This document shows, piece by piece, positions 8,370 through 16,965 of a stretch of DNA of 64,000 nt. Source of the stretch: G965218495 sp965218495 (GTDB taxonomy: Bacteria > Bacteroidota > Rhodothermia > Rhodothermales > Bin80). Location: the NCBI GenBank assembly GCA_965218495.1, contig OZ244626.1:4154001-4218000 (forward strand), written 5' to 3'. Position numbers and translations under genes: made by a program. The notes beneath the pieces were generated by a model. That model had not been told where the DNA came from and ran no database searches. It was given only the letters and a program-made list of their open reading frames with translations. Numbering within the stretch: the stretch's first letter is position 1; each line of letters opens with the position of its first letter.

Positions 8370-9809
8370 ATATCCACGCATTCTCAACCGACCATCTTTG
8401 CTGGCATTGACTGGGGCTCCCAGTCCCATCAGGCCTGCGTTCTCGCCTCTGACGGCACGGTCCTCGGCGAGAAGGCCTTCCCGCACTCCGGTGAGGGGAT
8501 CGGCCAAATGCTCGACTGGATGCTCGGCTGCGCACCCTGCGAGGCCGGGCACGTTGCGACCGCCATCGAGACGCCTCACGGCCCGGTCGTAGACAGCCTG
8601 CTCGAGCGCGGGTTTCAGGTCTTTTCCATCAATCCCAAGCAGCTGGATCGCTTCCGGGATCGTTTTTCGCCTGCGGGCGCCAAAGATGACCGTAGGGACG
8701 CTCGTGTACTGGCAGACGCGGTCCGCACTGATCCGGATTGCCTGCGCGCGCTTGATCCGCTGGATGCCGAGATTGTAGAGCTGCGCGAATGGTCGCGCAT
8801 GACCGATGAGCTGACCGCCGAGCGCACCCGCCTCACCAACCGCCTCCGCGACCAGCTCTGGCGCTACTACCCACAGTTCCTTGAACTCAAGGCCGATCTT
8901 TCCGCGCCATGGGTGCTGGCCCTCTGGAAGCTCGCGCCCACGCCAACGGCTGCCCGCCGGGTGCGACCCTCCTCTGTGGCCAAGTTGTTGAAGAAACACC
9001 GCATACGGCGCTTCAAAGCCGAGGAGGTTATCCAGACGCTGCGTGCCAAAGCCGTAACCGTTGCCCCCGGCGTCGTAGAGGCCGCAACCTCTCATATCCG
9101 ATACCTTGCAGAGCGGCTCGAGTTGGTCGCGAAGCAGATCAGCGGTGCCCAGTGCGCCATTGCCGCCATCCTCGAAAGACTCTCCGACAGCGAAAAGGAC
9201 CCCTCCGACAGCGAAAAGGACCCCTCCGACAGCAAAAAGGACCCCTCCGACAGCGAAAAGGACCCCTCCGACAGCGAAAAGGACCCCTCCGACAGCGAAA
9301 AGGACCCCTCCGACAGCGAAAAGGACCCCTCCGACAGCGAAAAGGACCCCTCCGACAGCGAAAAGGGGCCCGCTGACAGCGAGGAGCCCCCGTCTGGGAA
9401 ACCCCGTACGCCGCGTGACGCCGCGATCCTTTCGTCACTGCCAGGTGTAGGGCACGTTGTCCTGGCGACACTGCTCTCGGAGGCATCGGGCCCCATCCGC
9501 TCCCGGGACTACCAGGCCCTGCGCTGTTTATCCGGCGTCGCACCGGTCACCCGACGATCCGGCAAAATATGGCGCGTAGTCCGCCGACGGGCCTGCCAAC
9601 GCCGCCTGGTAAACGCCGTCTATCACTGGAGCAGGGTGGCCGTCCAGCACGATCCCATCAGCCGGGCCAAGTACCGCGCCTTGCGCGAGCGCGGCCACAC
9701 CCACGGCCGCGCCCTGCGCTCGGTCGCAGACCGGTTGCTGGCCGTCGCCTGCGCCATGCTGCGCGACGGCACACTCTTCGATTCCGGTCGCAGGACTGCT
9801 GCCGCCTGA
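8370..9809 (+). CDS. IS110-family transposase (DEDD recombinase)
   Basis: About 480 residues. The N-terminal RuvC-like DEDD domain shows FAGIDWGSQSHQ (Asp), AIETPHGP (Glu) and KDDRRDARVLADAV (Asp pair). The C-terminal transposase_20 domain has LPGVGHVVLATLL and SGVAPVTRRSGK with the conserved serine, then RAKYRALRERG. Between the two lies an expanded SDSEKDP repeat in the coiled-coil linker. A strong AAAGGAGG at 8354-8361 is correctly spaced (8 nt) for an ATA codon at 8370, with no ATG, GTG or TTG nearby. The first conventional start is ATG 8280, inside the bridge RNA. I favour ATA, but the start is uncertain. Confidence 0.9.
   Translation: MSTHSQPTIFAGIDWGSQSHQACVLASDGTVLGEKAFPHSGEGIGQMLDWMLGCAPCEAGHVATAIETPHGPVVDSLLERGFQVFSINPKQLDRFRDRFSPAGAKDDRRDARVLADAVRTDPDCLRALDPLDAEIVELREWSRMTDELTAERTRLTNRLRDQLWRYYPQFLELKADLSAPWVLALWKLAPTPTAARRVRPSSVAKLLKKHRIRRFKAEEVIQTLRAKAVTVAPGVVEAATSHIRYLAERLELVAKQISGAQCAIAAILERLSDSEKDPSDSEKDPSDSKKDPSDSEKDPSDSEKDPSDSEKDPSDSEKDPSDSEKDPSDSEKGPADSEEPPSGKPRTPRDAAILSSLPGVGHVVLATLLSEASGPIRSRDYQALRCLSGVAPVTRRSGKIWRVVRRRACQRRLVNAVYHWSRVAVQHDPISRAKYRALRERGHTHGRALRSVADRLLAVACAMLRDGTLFDSGRRTAAA
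9183..9392 (+). repeat. 21-bp minisatellite inside the IS110 transposase gene
   Basis: Nine tandem 21-bp units (TCCGACAGCGAAAAGGACCCC with minor changes) plus a degenerate tenth. They encode SDSEKDP repeats in the linker between the catalytic and C-terminal domains. Unit length is a multiple of three, so copy-number change keeps the frame. Near-identity of units implies recent expansion. Confidence 0.95.
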
Positions 9810-10148
9810 TCGCTGGCTCATCCGGCCTCAAGGCCAAAGTTGAAGGATCATATCAGAAGCCTATGGACAATAACCGATGCCCGCTGCGCAGTAAAGGAGG
9901 CTACGGACCTTTCCAAGCCCTCGCCATTGAGCGATGGCTCCAGAGTCAGACGTGCAATGACACATCATTCGCAGTCTCCAAGAACCTGCTTGGGGCTTGC
10001 GCTTTTTTTCGATTTGAATGACATTTTTTTCTTGCTTCGTACTTGACAAAATGGTAGGGAGTCCCGTCTTTGGATATGGCACCCCCTATCCGGGCGCCAG
10101 TGGGATTTGAACCCGCCTGATCTGGGCGCTGCCCAGCACACAGTATGC

Positions 10149-11694
10149 ATCGCGGTAGCCCCCGGATTTCCCGGGGGCCCCGCACAGATCCGGACGTGCG
10201 CGTTAACGCATCCGGCTCCTCCCTTGGGTCGCGCCGTCGCGCATGACGTTAGCAGGTCGGCAAACCGACCCGCAGCCGTAACCGATCCGTCCCCTGTGAC
10301 ACGCAGTATCCGACGCTGTGTCCGGTACGTGTGAAACTTCACGATTTCCCCTTGGGTGCGACGCTTCGCTCCACTGACTCCGCCACGAGGGCACCCCCGC
10401 TTTGTTCGCCGGCTTCATAGCTGTCGGGTCGGAGGAGGCGCCCCGTAGGGCTAACCTCCGTCCGCCGCTCAAACGGCCCGTACGGTTTTCCCGTAAGCCG
10501 CTTTCACAAAGGTGTCTCGTGGAGGGTTCAAGGAAGGTTTCAGTGGAATCAATCGTACATGGCCGTACTCCACTGTGGTGTAGACCTTCCTCTCCCCTGT
10601 TGGATTGTGCCCAATGCGACAGTTTCCTCAGCCGATGATGTACGGGTCTTTCACTAAAGGAACTGTTCCACCTCATCGACTTTACTCGCTGATCGCAATC
10701 TCTCCATTCCAAACCACCTTTGCCGACTGCCTTCCCCGACCCACCCGGCCGCCACTTGCGCGGTCACCCGACTTTCGACGGGCTTGTGGTACTATGCAGC
10801 CGTCCGACGACTCGCCACGCATCCGTTCCCACTTCCCCTTACGGGTTATAGGGGCTGTTATCCCGGTGCCACCCGGGAACGTGACGAGCCCTCCTGGGGT
10901 CACACACAGATCTTCCGTACCGTGCCGTTCGCACACACCTTGGTACGACGGGTGGATAAGAACGCCTTCGCCGAAATACAGCCGGCTCGACCTTGCCCCG
11001 TCTTTGGCCGACCGATTCGTCCGTGGGGTCGCCCCCTTGACTACGGCCCGGTACTGCTCCTCAAGCCCTTCAGATTCCACCTCGCGGTGGACACCCTGCC
11101 CTCCGGTTGTCTCGCGACAATGTCCCGACTTAGCGCCTGTCTTGGCTGTTTCCGTCGTTTCCAACTCGGTGCCCGTTTAGACCTTTGCTTATCGGTACAT
11201 CCCGGCCGACGAGGCATTACCCCCGTCTTTGGATATGGCACCCCCTATCCGGGCGCCAGTGGGATTTGAACCCACCTGATCTGGGCGCTGCCCAGCACAC
11301 TGTATCGTCGCATCTGACTTCTCTCCACCGTACGTCCTCCGATCAGCATTTAGCCTACGCTTTGGCGACCTTCCCCGAAGGGGTAGGTAGTGGAGAGACC
11401 TCCCAGGTCCCGACAGGATACTTGCGTGCGTCCATGGGGTCTCGGACACCGTGGGCCTGTCCGCCCTCTCACCATAGCGAGGACGAACATGTTGCCTTCG
11501 GCATAGAGGAAAACCTCGGCGACCCAGATAATGTCTCTTTCGGTGCTCAATGTCCCTGGCCACACGTACCGCTACCGACGCTTCGCGCCCACCCTCACGG
11601 ATGACCACGCACGGCTCGCGGAGATATGTACCTGGTTTAAGCTTCATAACACGGGACTTTCACCCGCTATATCCTGCCAGTTAGCCTGGCGCAC
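10149..11694 (-). mobile_element. Group II intron a3, nested in c1 and containing b2
   Basis: Own sequence 11301-11694 plus 10149-10422, total 668 nt, 5' GTGCGCC and 3' CTACCGCGAT. Inserted in c1 after GTCAGCAGAGG. EBS1 CCTCT (minus strand of 11505-11509) pairs with AGAGG of the target. Intron b2 interrupts it between GACGATACA and AGCTATG, a junction intact in a0 (3281-3302). ORF-less. Confidence 0.86.
10423..11300 (-). mobile_element. Group II intron b2: complete 878-nt ORF-less copy nested in a3
   Basis: 5' end GTGTGCTGGG (11300), 3' end CCCGAC (10423). Both junctions are exact by comparison with uninterrupted a0. Domain V is at about 10470-10504, with an AAGC start, GAAA loop and a two-base bulge on the 3' strand. 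Domain VI lies at about 10430-10468. EBS1 TGTATT (minus strand of 10975-10980) pairs with GATACA (11301-11306) of the host, one pair being G-U. It retains an empty copy of the IS110 target (ATTACCCCC at 11216-11224). Confidence 0.88.
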
Positions 11695-12353
11695 CCTCTG
11701 CTGACTTCTGCGTTGCGATCACATGCCTTGCGACACGTTCAGTCCGGCTTGGCCGGACACAACGCAGATCTCCCAGGGTAAGACCAACCGCCTTCCCCGC
11801 ACACCTGCCGAATGTACCACCCCGACGCATAGATGACGCGGACTTTGCGATAACCGGCTCGCTCGTCCGATCGGGTAGGCCTCGTATTCGGTTCTTGTTC
11901 ATCAGGTCGCGGGTTTGCTACACGCTTCCTTCAGACCCCGCCTCGCGGCGACGCCCTTGCGCTTCGCTAATCCTTCGCCGTCATCTGGCTGGATAGAGGA
12001 CTTTCACCTCCAAGCTGTTGACCATGCCTGGCACACATCGGGATAGGGAGGGGCCTCACGGCCCCCACCCTCCCACACCACCGTGCGTACGGGTCCGTAC
12101 ACGGCGGTTCAATGGACTTGAGCGAACCGGCTTGGGTGCCAAGGCCACCAGGCCGAGCGTGCCGGGAGTTCGGGTTCGGGTTGCGCCGCGCGAACTTCGG
12201 TCCCTTCCTCATGGGCTCCACCGGATTCACCGGGGCTGTCCCACGTGAAAGGCAGCGTTAGCTGGATATTCTGCCGCATTGGTCGCATGAGCTTCCCGTC
12301 CTACTACCCCTGTCCATTGTTCGGGCCTTCGTCAGCTGTGCCGACTACTTTGC

Positions 12354-13899
12354 ATCGCGGTAGCCCCCGGATTTCCCGGGGGCCCCGCACAGATCCGGAC
12401 GTGCGCGTTAACGCATCCGGCTCCTCCCTTGGGTCGCGCCGTCGCGCATGACGTTAGCAGGTCGGCAAACCGACCCGCAGCCGTAACCGATCCGTCCCCT
12501 GTGACACGCAGTATCCGACGCTGTGTCCGGTACGTGTGAAACTTCACGATTTCCCCTTGGGTGCGACGCTTCGCTCCACTGACTCCGCCACGAGGGCACC
12601 CCCGCTTTGTTCGCCGGCTTCATAGCTGTCGGGTCGGAGGAGGCGCCCCGAAGGGCTAACCTCCGTCCGCCGCTCAAACGGCTCGTACGGTTTTCCCGTA
12701 AGCCGCTTTCACAAAGGTGTCTCGTGGAGGGTTCAAGGAAGGTTTCAGTGGAATCAATCGTACATGGCCGTACTCCACTGTGGTGTAGACCTTCCTCTCC
12801 CCTGTTGGATTGTGCCCAATGCGACAGTCTCCTCAGCCGATGATGTACGGGTCTTTCACTAAAGGAACTGTTCCACCTCATCGACTTTACTCGCTGATCG
12901 CAATCTCTCCATTCCAAACCACCTTTGCCGACTGCCTTCCCCGACCCACCCGGCCGCCGCTTGCGCGGTCACCCGACTTTCGACGGGCTTGTGGTACTAT
13001 GCAGTCGTCCGACGACTCGCCACGCATCCGTTCCCACTTCCCCTTACGGGTTATAGGGGCTGTTATCCCGGTGCCACCCGGGAACGTGACGAGCCCTCCT
13101 GGGGTTACGTCCAGATCTTCCGTACCGTGCCGTTCGCACACACCTTGGTTCGACGGGTGGATAAGAACGCCTTCGCCGAAATACAGCCGGCTCGACCTTG
13201 CCCCGTCTTTGGCCGACCGATTCGTCCGTGGGGTCGCCCCCTTGACTACGGCCCGGTACTGCTCCTCAAGCCCTTCAGATTCCACCTCGCGGTGGACACC
13301 CTGCCCTCCGGTTGTCTCGCGACAATGTCCCGACTTAGCGCCTGTCTTGGCTGTTTCCGTCGTTTCCAACTCGGTGCCCGTTTAGACCTTTGCTTATCGG
13401 TACATCCCGGCCGACGAGGCATTACCCCCGTCTTTGGATATGGCACCCCCTATCCGGGTGCCAGTGGGATTTGAACCCACCTGATCTGGGCGCTGCCCAG
13501 CACACTGTATCGTCGCATCTGACTTCTCTCCACCGTACGTCCTCCGATCAGCATTTAGCCTACGCTTTGGCGACCTTCCCCGAAGGGGTAGGTAGTGGAG
13601 AGACCTCCCAGGTCCCGACAGGATACTTGCGTGCGTCCATGGGGTCTCGGACACCGTGGGCCTGTCCGCCCTCTCACCATAGCGAGGACGAACATGTTGC
13701 CTTCGGCATAGAGGAAAACCTCGGCGACCCAGATAATGTCTCTTTCGGTGCTCAATGTCCCTGGCCACACGTGCCGCTACCGACGCTTCGCGCCCACCCT
13801 CACGGATGACCACGCACGGCTCGCGGAGATATGTACCTGGTTTAAGCTTCATAACACGGGACTTTCACCCGCTATATCCTGCCAGTTAGCCTGGCGCAC
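12354..13899 (-). mobile_element. Group II intron a4, nested in c3 and containing b3
   Basis: Own sequence 13506-13899 plus 12354-12627, total 668 nt. It sits in c3 between GTCAGCAGAGG and GCAAAGTAG, giving an exact definition of both gIIa ends. EBS1 CCTCT at 13710-13714 (minus strand) pairs with the target AGAGG. It carries b3 at the same internal site at which a3 carries b2. Confidence 0.86.
12628..13505 (-). mobile_element. Group II intron b3: complete 878-nt ORF-less copy nested in a4
   Basis: 5' GTGTGCTGGG (13505), 3' CCCGAC (12628), domain V at about 12675-12709. EBS1 TGTATT (minus strand of 13180-13185) pairs with GATACA at 13506-13511. It differs from b2 at scattered positions, including a short variable stretch near 13107-13113 in domain I. 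It keeps an empty IS110 target at 13421-13429. Confidence 0.88.
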
Positions 13900-14905
13900 C
13901 CTCTGCTGACTTCTGCGTTGCGATCACATGCCTTGCGACACGTTCAGTCCGGCTTGGCCGGACACAACGCAGATCTCCCAGGGTAAGACCAACCGCCTTC
14001 CCCGCACACCTGCCGAATGTACCACCCCGACGCATAGATGACGCGGACTTTGCGATAACCGGCTCGCTCGTCCGATCGGGTAGGCCTCGTATTCGGTTCT
14101 TGTTCATCAGGTCGCGGGTTTGCTACACGCTTCCTTCAGACCCCGCCTCGCGGCGACGCCCTTGCGCTTCGCTAATCCTTCGCCGTCATCTGGCTGGATA
14201 GAGGACTTTCACCTCCAAGCTGTTGACCATGCCTGGCACACCGGTAGCCCCCAGGTTTCCCCGGGGGCCCCGGACAGATCCGGACGTGCGCGCTAACGCA
14301 TCCGGCTCCTCCCTTGGGTCGCGCTGCCGCGCATGACGTTAGCAGGTCGGCAAGCCGACCCGCAGCCGTAACCGATTCATCCCTGGGACGCGCAAAATCC
14401 GGCACTGAGTCCGGTACGTGTGGGACTGCACGATTTCCCCTTGGGTGCGACGCTTCGCTCCACTGACTCCGCCACGAGGGCACCCCCGCTTTGTTCGTCG
14501 GCTTCACAGCTACGTATCGTCGCATCTGACTTCTCCTTGCCGTACGTCCTCCGCTCGGCTTTCGCCTTGGCTTTGGCGGCCCCGCCCGTAGCGCTGGGCA
14601 ACAAGAAGATCTCCCAGGTCCCAGCAGGATATGTACATGCGTCCATGGGGTCCCGGACACCGTGGGCCTGTCCGCCGTCTCACCATAACGATGACGGACA
14701 TGTTGCCTTCGACCGAGCTGAAAGCCTCGGCGACCCAGATTACATGTTTTTCGGTGCTCAATAACCCTGGCCACACGCACCGCTACCGACGCTTCGCGCC
14801 CACCCTCACGGGTGGCCACGCACGGCTCGCGGAGATATGTACCTGGTTTCAGTTTCATAACACGGGACTTTCACCCGCTATATCCTGCCAGTTAGCCTGG
14901 CGCAC

Positions 14906-16924
14906 CAACAGCGTCAGCACCATCAGGCGCCAGGCAATGACGCAGTAGATCGCGATCGCACGCTCCAGACGCAGCGCCGTGCGCAGCGCCAGACGCTCCA
15001 CCTTGCAGCCGCTTTTAAGCACCCGGAAGAAGTCCTCAATGCGCCATCGTTTCACGTAGTGGTCCAGCACCTGCAGGGCCTCCTCCAGCGTGTGCACTGC
15101 CACACTGGTAAGCAGATACCATGTTATGGCCTCTTCGCCTTCCGGCGGGGCCTGCTCCTGGACATGAACCCCGTACATCGTCACCGGATCTGCCTCCTTG
15201 GCCGTGGCCGGCAGCGTCACCCGGCGGAACCGCACCTCGGCGTCCGCTATGCGATAGCTGCGCCCGGGGCGGGCGGGCTTGCCCCGTGACTTCGGGCGCG
15301 CGGTGACTTTCTTGATCTCGATCCGCACGCTGCCGGCCGCCGGGCCGCCCGCGAGGGTCTCAAACAGCTTCCTGCCGTTGGCCAGCCTGCGATCCATCCG
15401 CGCTCTGACCAGCATCTCCACGCGGCCCTGACGACGCTGGGCGTCAAAGAGCGCAAAACTGTTGCCCTCCCGGTCCATAACGCAGATCACGCGAATCTTG
15501 CGGGAGATCTGATCGGCCGCCGCACAGATGTCCAGGTAGGCGTCCAGCCAGCGCTGGGCCTTCGGCTTCAGGGGACCGTGCGAAGGATCCCGGTAGCTGC
15601 AGCGCAGCACGCCCAGCGGCAGACCGTCGGAGGTGGTCGCCAGCGTCGCATGCACATGCATTCCACGCGTTTGCGCCGTGGTCTGGTTGCGGCCGGTGAC
15701 CTGCAGATCCGTGCAGGCCGGACGCGTGGCATAGCGCAGTCTGCTGCCATCCTGGATGCAGAGCACCACCTTCTGGCTGCGCATACGCTCGATCGTGCGC
15801 GCACGATGCGGCGCCAATATGTTTTCCGGAGTGACCTTGGACGCCGGGTCGCTCTCCAACAACCGGTAATGCGCCTTGACCGCCGCACGATCGTAGTCCG
15901 TATTCCCCGTAATGGACTGGCCCATCACCGAAGCCAGCATCGACGCACTCCGTACCAGACGCGTGGAGCGCAGCCGATTGCCCAGTGGAGCGTCCCCGAA
16001 CTCGGCTTCCGCCCATTGGTCACGGTCCAACGCCTCGTGGGGTGCCCTCACGGGATGGAGCTCCACCGCCGGCACGCCGAGTGTCTGGCGCCACCCGCGG
16101 TCCAGTTCATATACATACAGCGCCTTGGGCGGCTCGGGTTCATCGTCGGCCTGTCGTTTGCCGCCGGCAGTATAACCAATGTGCAGAAAGTTTGCCGCCT
16201 GGAAGCATGTACCCTTCCAGTTCGGATCCACATAGGTCTCCACCACCCAAGGGCGGTACCTGTAACGCTCTTCAAAATCATCGGGCAGCTGCCTGAGCGC
16301 AAGGCCCAGGACATGGCTCGCCAGGTGCGTGCAGGGTCCCCGAATCAAAAAGCGGCTCAAACACACCACATGGTGCAGGTGGGCCTGGCGCTGCGCATCG
16401 CTCCAGGCCATCCATCGCTCCCGTGCGGCCAGACGCAGGGCCGAGGCCGAAAAGCCCAGCGCGCCCAGATAGCCCTGCGCGCTATGCACCAGGTAGCGCA
16501 CCTGCGCGCCGAAGAACGTCGTCGTGCCCCGCGGATGCTCCTGGTCCAGCAGCGTGTTCCATACGGCGCGCTGGTCATCGTCCGTGACCATGACCAGTGA
16601 CAGGTCCTCCACTTCGCGGACGGAGCGTGGAAGGGTGCTCGGCATGGGCACGCCCTCCTTCAGCAGCCGGGGGGACGCGCCGGCAGCGTGGTCGTTCATC
16701 GGCGCCGGCAGTGCTATACGGCCGCGGTCGGACAGCTTCGAGAGCGCCTTGGCGCAACTGGCTACTTGCAACTGCCCGCGTGCGTCGACAAAGTCGAAGG
16801 CCGCACACACACGCCGGGCGATGGCGGTGCGATTCTTCAGACTCTCATCAGCCAAGATGCCGTCCAGGCACGCCTGGGACTGCGCCTCGCTCAGCGTACG
16901 AAGAATCTGATTCTGCTGGAACAT
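14906..16924 (-). CDS. IS4-family transposase with N-terminal DruA domain, exon 1
   Basis: 673 codons from the ATG at 16924 to the intron 5' splice site after 14906. Residues ~105-270 match the DruA/DUF4338 family (for example the blocks FLIRG, HLASHVLGLALR, YRYRPWVVETYVD and GTCFQAANFLHIG), a domain found in Druantia defence loci and in some transposases. The remainder is an IS4 DDE domain with IQDGSRLRY (first Asp), VICVMDREGN (second Asp) and the YREK signature around HYVKRWRIEDFFRVLKSG (Glu). The coding frame runs 16 codons into intron a1 before a stop, so an unspliced transcript gives a 689-residue protein lacking the true C terminus. Exon 2 is at 4092-4355. Confidence 0.9.
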
Positions 16925-16965
16925 GCCGCTAATCTATGCGGCATAAATTAGAATGTCGAGTGGAA

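Larger units (their letters stand above)
8017..10062 (+). mobile_element. IS110-family element inserted in intron b1
   Basis: Comparison with b2 and b3 shows b1 is interrupted after CTACCCC (8011-8016) and resumes at CCCGTCTTTGG (10063). A CC dinucleotide is shared by both junctions, matching the core-dinucleotide recombination of IS110 elements, which have no true inverted repeats. The element is 2046 bp, with ~350 bp of non-coding DNA upstream of the transposase and ~250 bp downstream. It is on the opposite strand to the introns and cannot be removed by splicing. Confidence 0.85.
5889..10141 (-). mobile_element. Group II intron b1, nested in c1 and interrupted by IS110 and intron a2
   Basis: Own sequence is 10063-10141, 7284 to about 8016, and 5889-5956, matching the 878-nt uninterrupted copies b2 and b3. 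5' end GTGTGCTGGG, 3' end CCCGAC. It sits in c1 between GCATACT and AGTCGG. Its EBS1 (AGTATG, minus strand of 7768-7773) is the exact complement of the six bases just upstream of its 5' end (CATACT, 10142-10147). Intron a2 is inserted in the domain V loop and the IS110 element 79 nt from the 5' end. ORF-less. The frames on both strands inside it are not genes. Confidence 0.85.
4360..12036 (-). mobile_element. Group II intron c1: full-length, encodes the reverse transcriptase, itself interrupted
   Basis: Own sequence is 11695-12036 (342 nt), 10142-10148 (7 nt) and 4360-5888 (1529 nt), total 1878 nt, a normal size for an intron with an encoded protein. The 5' end is GTGTGCC and the 3' end is CTATCCCGAT. 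Intron a3 is inserted after GTCAGCAGAGG. Seven bases further on, intron b1 is inserted after GCATACT, and the sequence resumes with AGTCGG. Copies c2 and c3 show the uninterrupted order GTCAGCAGAGGGCAAAGTAG. Domain V lies at about 4399-4433 with a CGC rather than AGC triad. This is the only copy in the window retaining the protein gene. Confidence 0.85.
12037..14241 (-). mobile_element. Group II intron c3: 659-nt ORF-less derivative, interrupted by a4
   Basis: Own sequence 13900-14241 plus 12037-12353, total 659 nt, identical in length to c2. 5' GTGTGCC, 3' CTATCCCGAT. It stands directly upstream (5') of c1 with no bases between, both being located inside a1 after CTACCG. This is the pattern expected if the family re-inserted at a recognition site formed mainly by the 5' exon. 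Intron a4 is at the same position as a3 in c1. Confidence 0.85.
4356..14905 (-). mobile_element. Group II intron a1, outermost intron of the nest
   Basis: Own sequence is 14242-14905 (664 nt) plus 4356-4359 (4 nt), total 668 nt, the same as the other gIIa copies. The 5' end GTGCGCC follows ...GCTGTTG of transposase exon 1. The 3' end reads CTACCG, then the inserted introns, then GGAT, and is followed directly by exon 2. Two gIIc introns (c3 then c1) are stacked in tandem between CTACCG and GGAT, four bases before the 3' splice site, downstream of domain VI. It is ORF-less. The putative EBS1 at 14715-14720 (CAGC on the minus strand) can pair with GTTG at the exon end, one pair being G-U. Confidence 0.85.

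Noticed and set aside
9106..9496. Repetitive proteins in all six frames around 9180-9400
   Set aside because: They are alternative readings of the 21-bp minisatellite. Only the plus-strand transposase frame has conserved domains on both sides.
10063..10141. tRNA-like 3' half (GGGTTCAAATCCCA with matching stem), also at 11222-11300 and 13427-13505
   Set aside because: No 5' half exists nearby. The sequence is the first ~79 nt of every gIIb intron, beginning with the group II terminus GTGTG, so the T-arm-like hairpin belongs to intron domain I.
7398..13474. Long overlapping frames on both strands inside gIIb copies (about 160-190 codons, repeated three times)
   Set aside because: They follow the ribozyme sequence, have no domains, occur on both strands at once, and differ between copies at structural positions rather than by codon pattern. 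They are by-products of GC-rich RNA sequence.
3022..14905. CRISPR array or simple tandem duplication as explanation for the repeats
   Set aside because: Repeat units are hundreds of bases long, nest inside each other with exact junctions, and have group II domain V/VI hairpins. There is no short repeat-spacer pattern.
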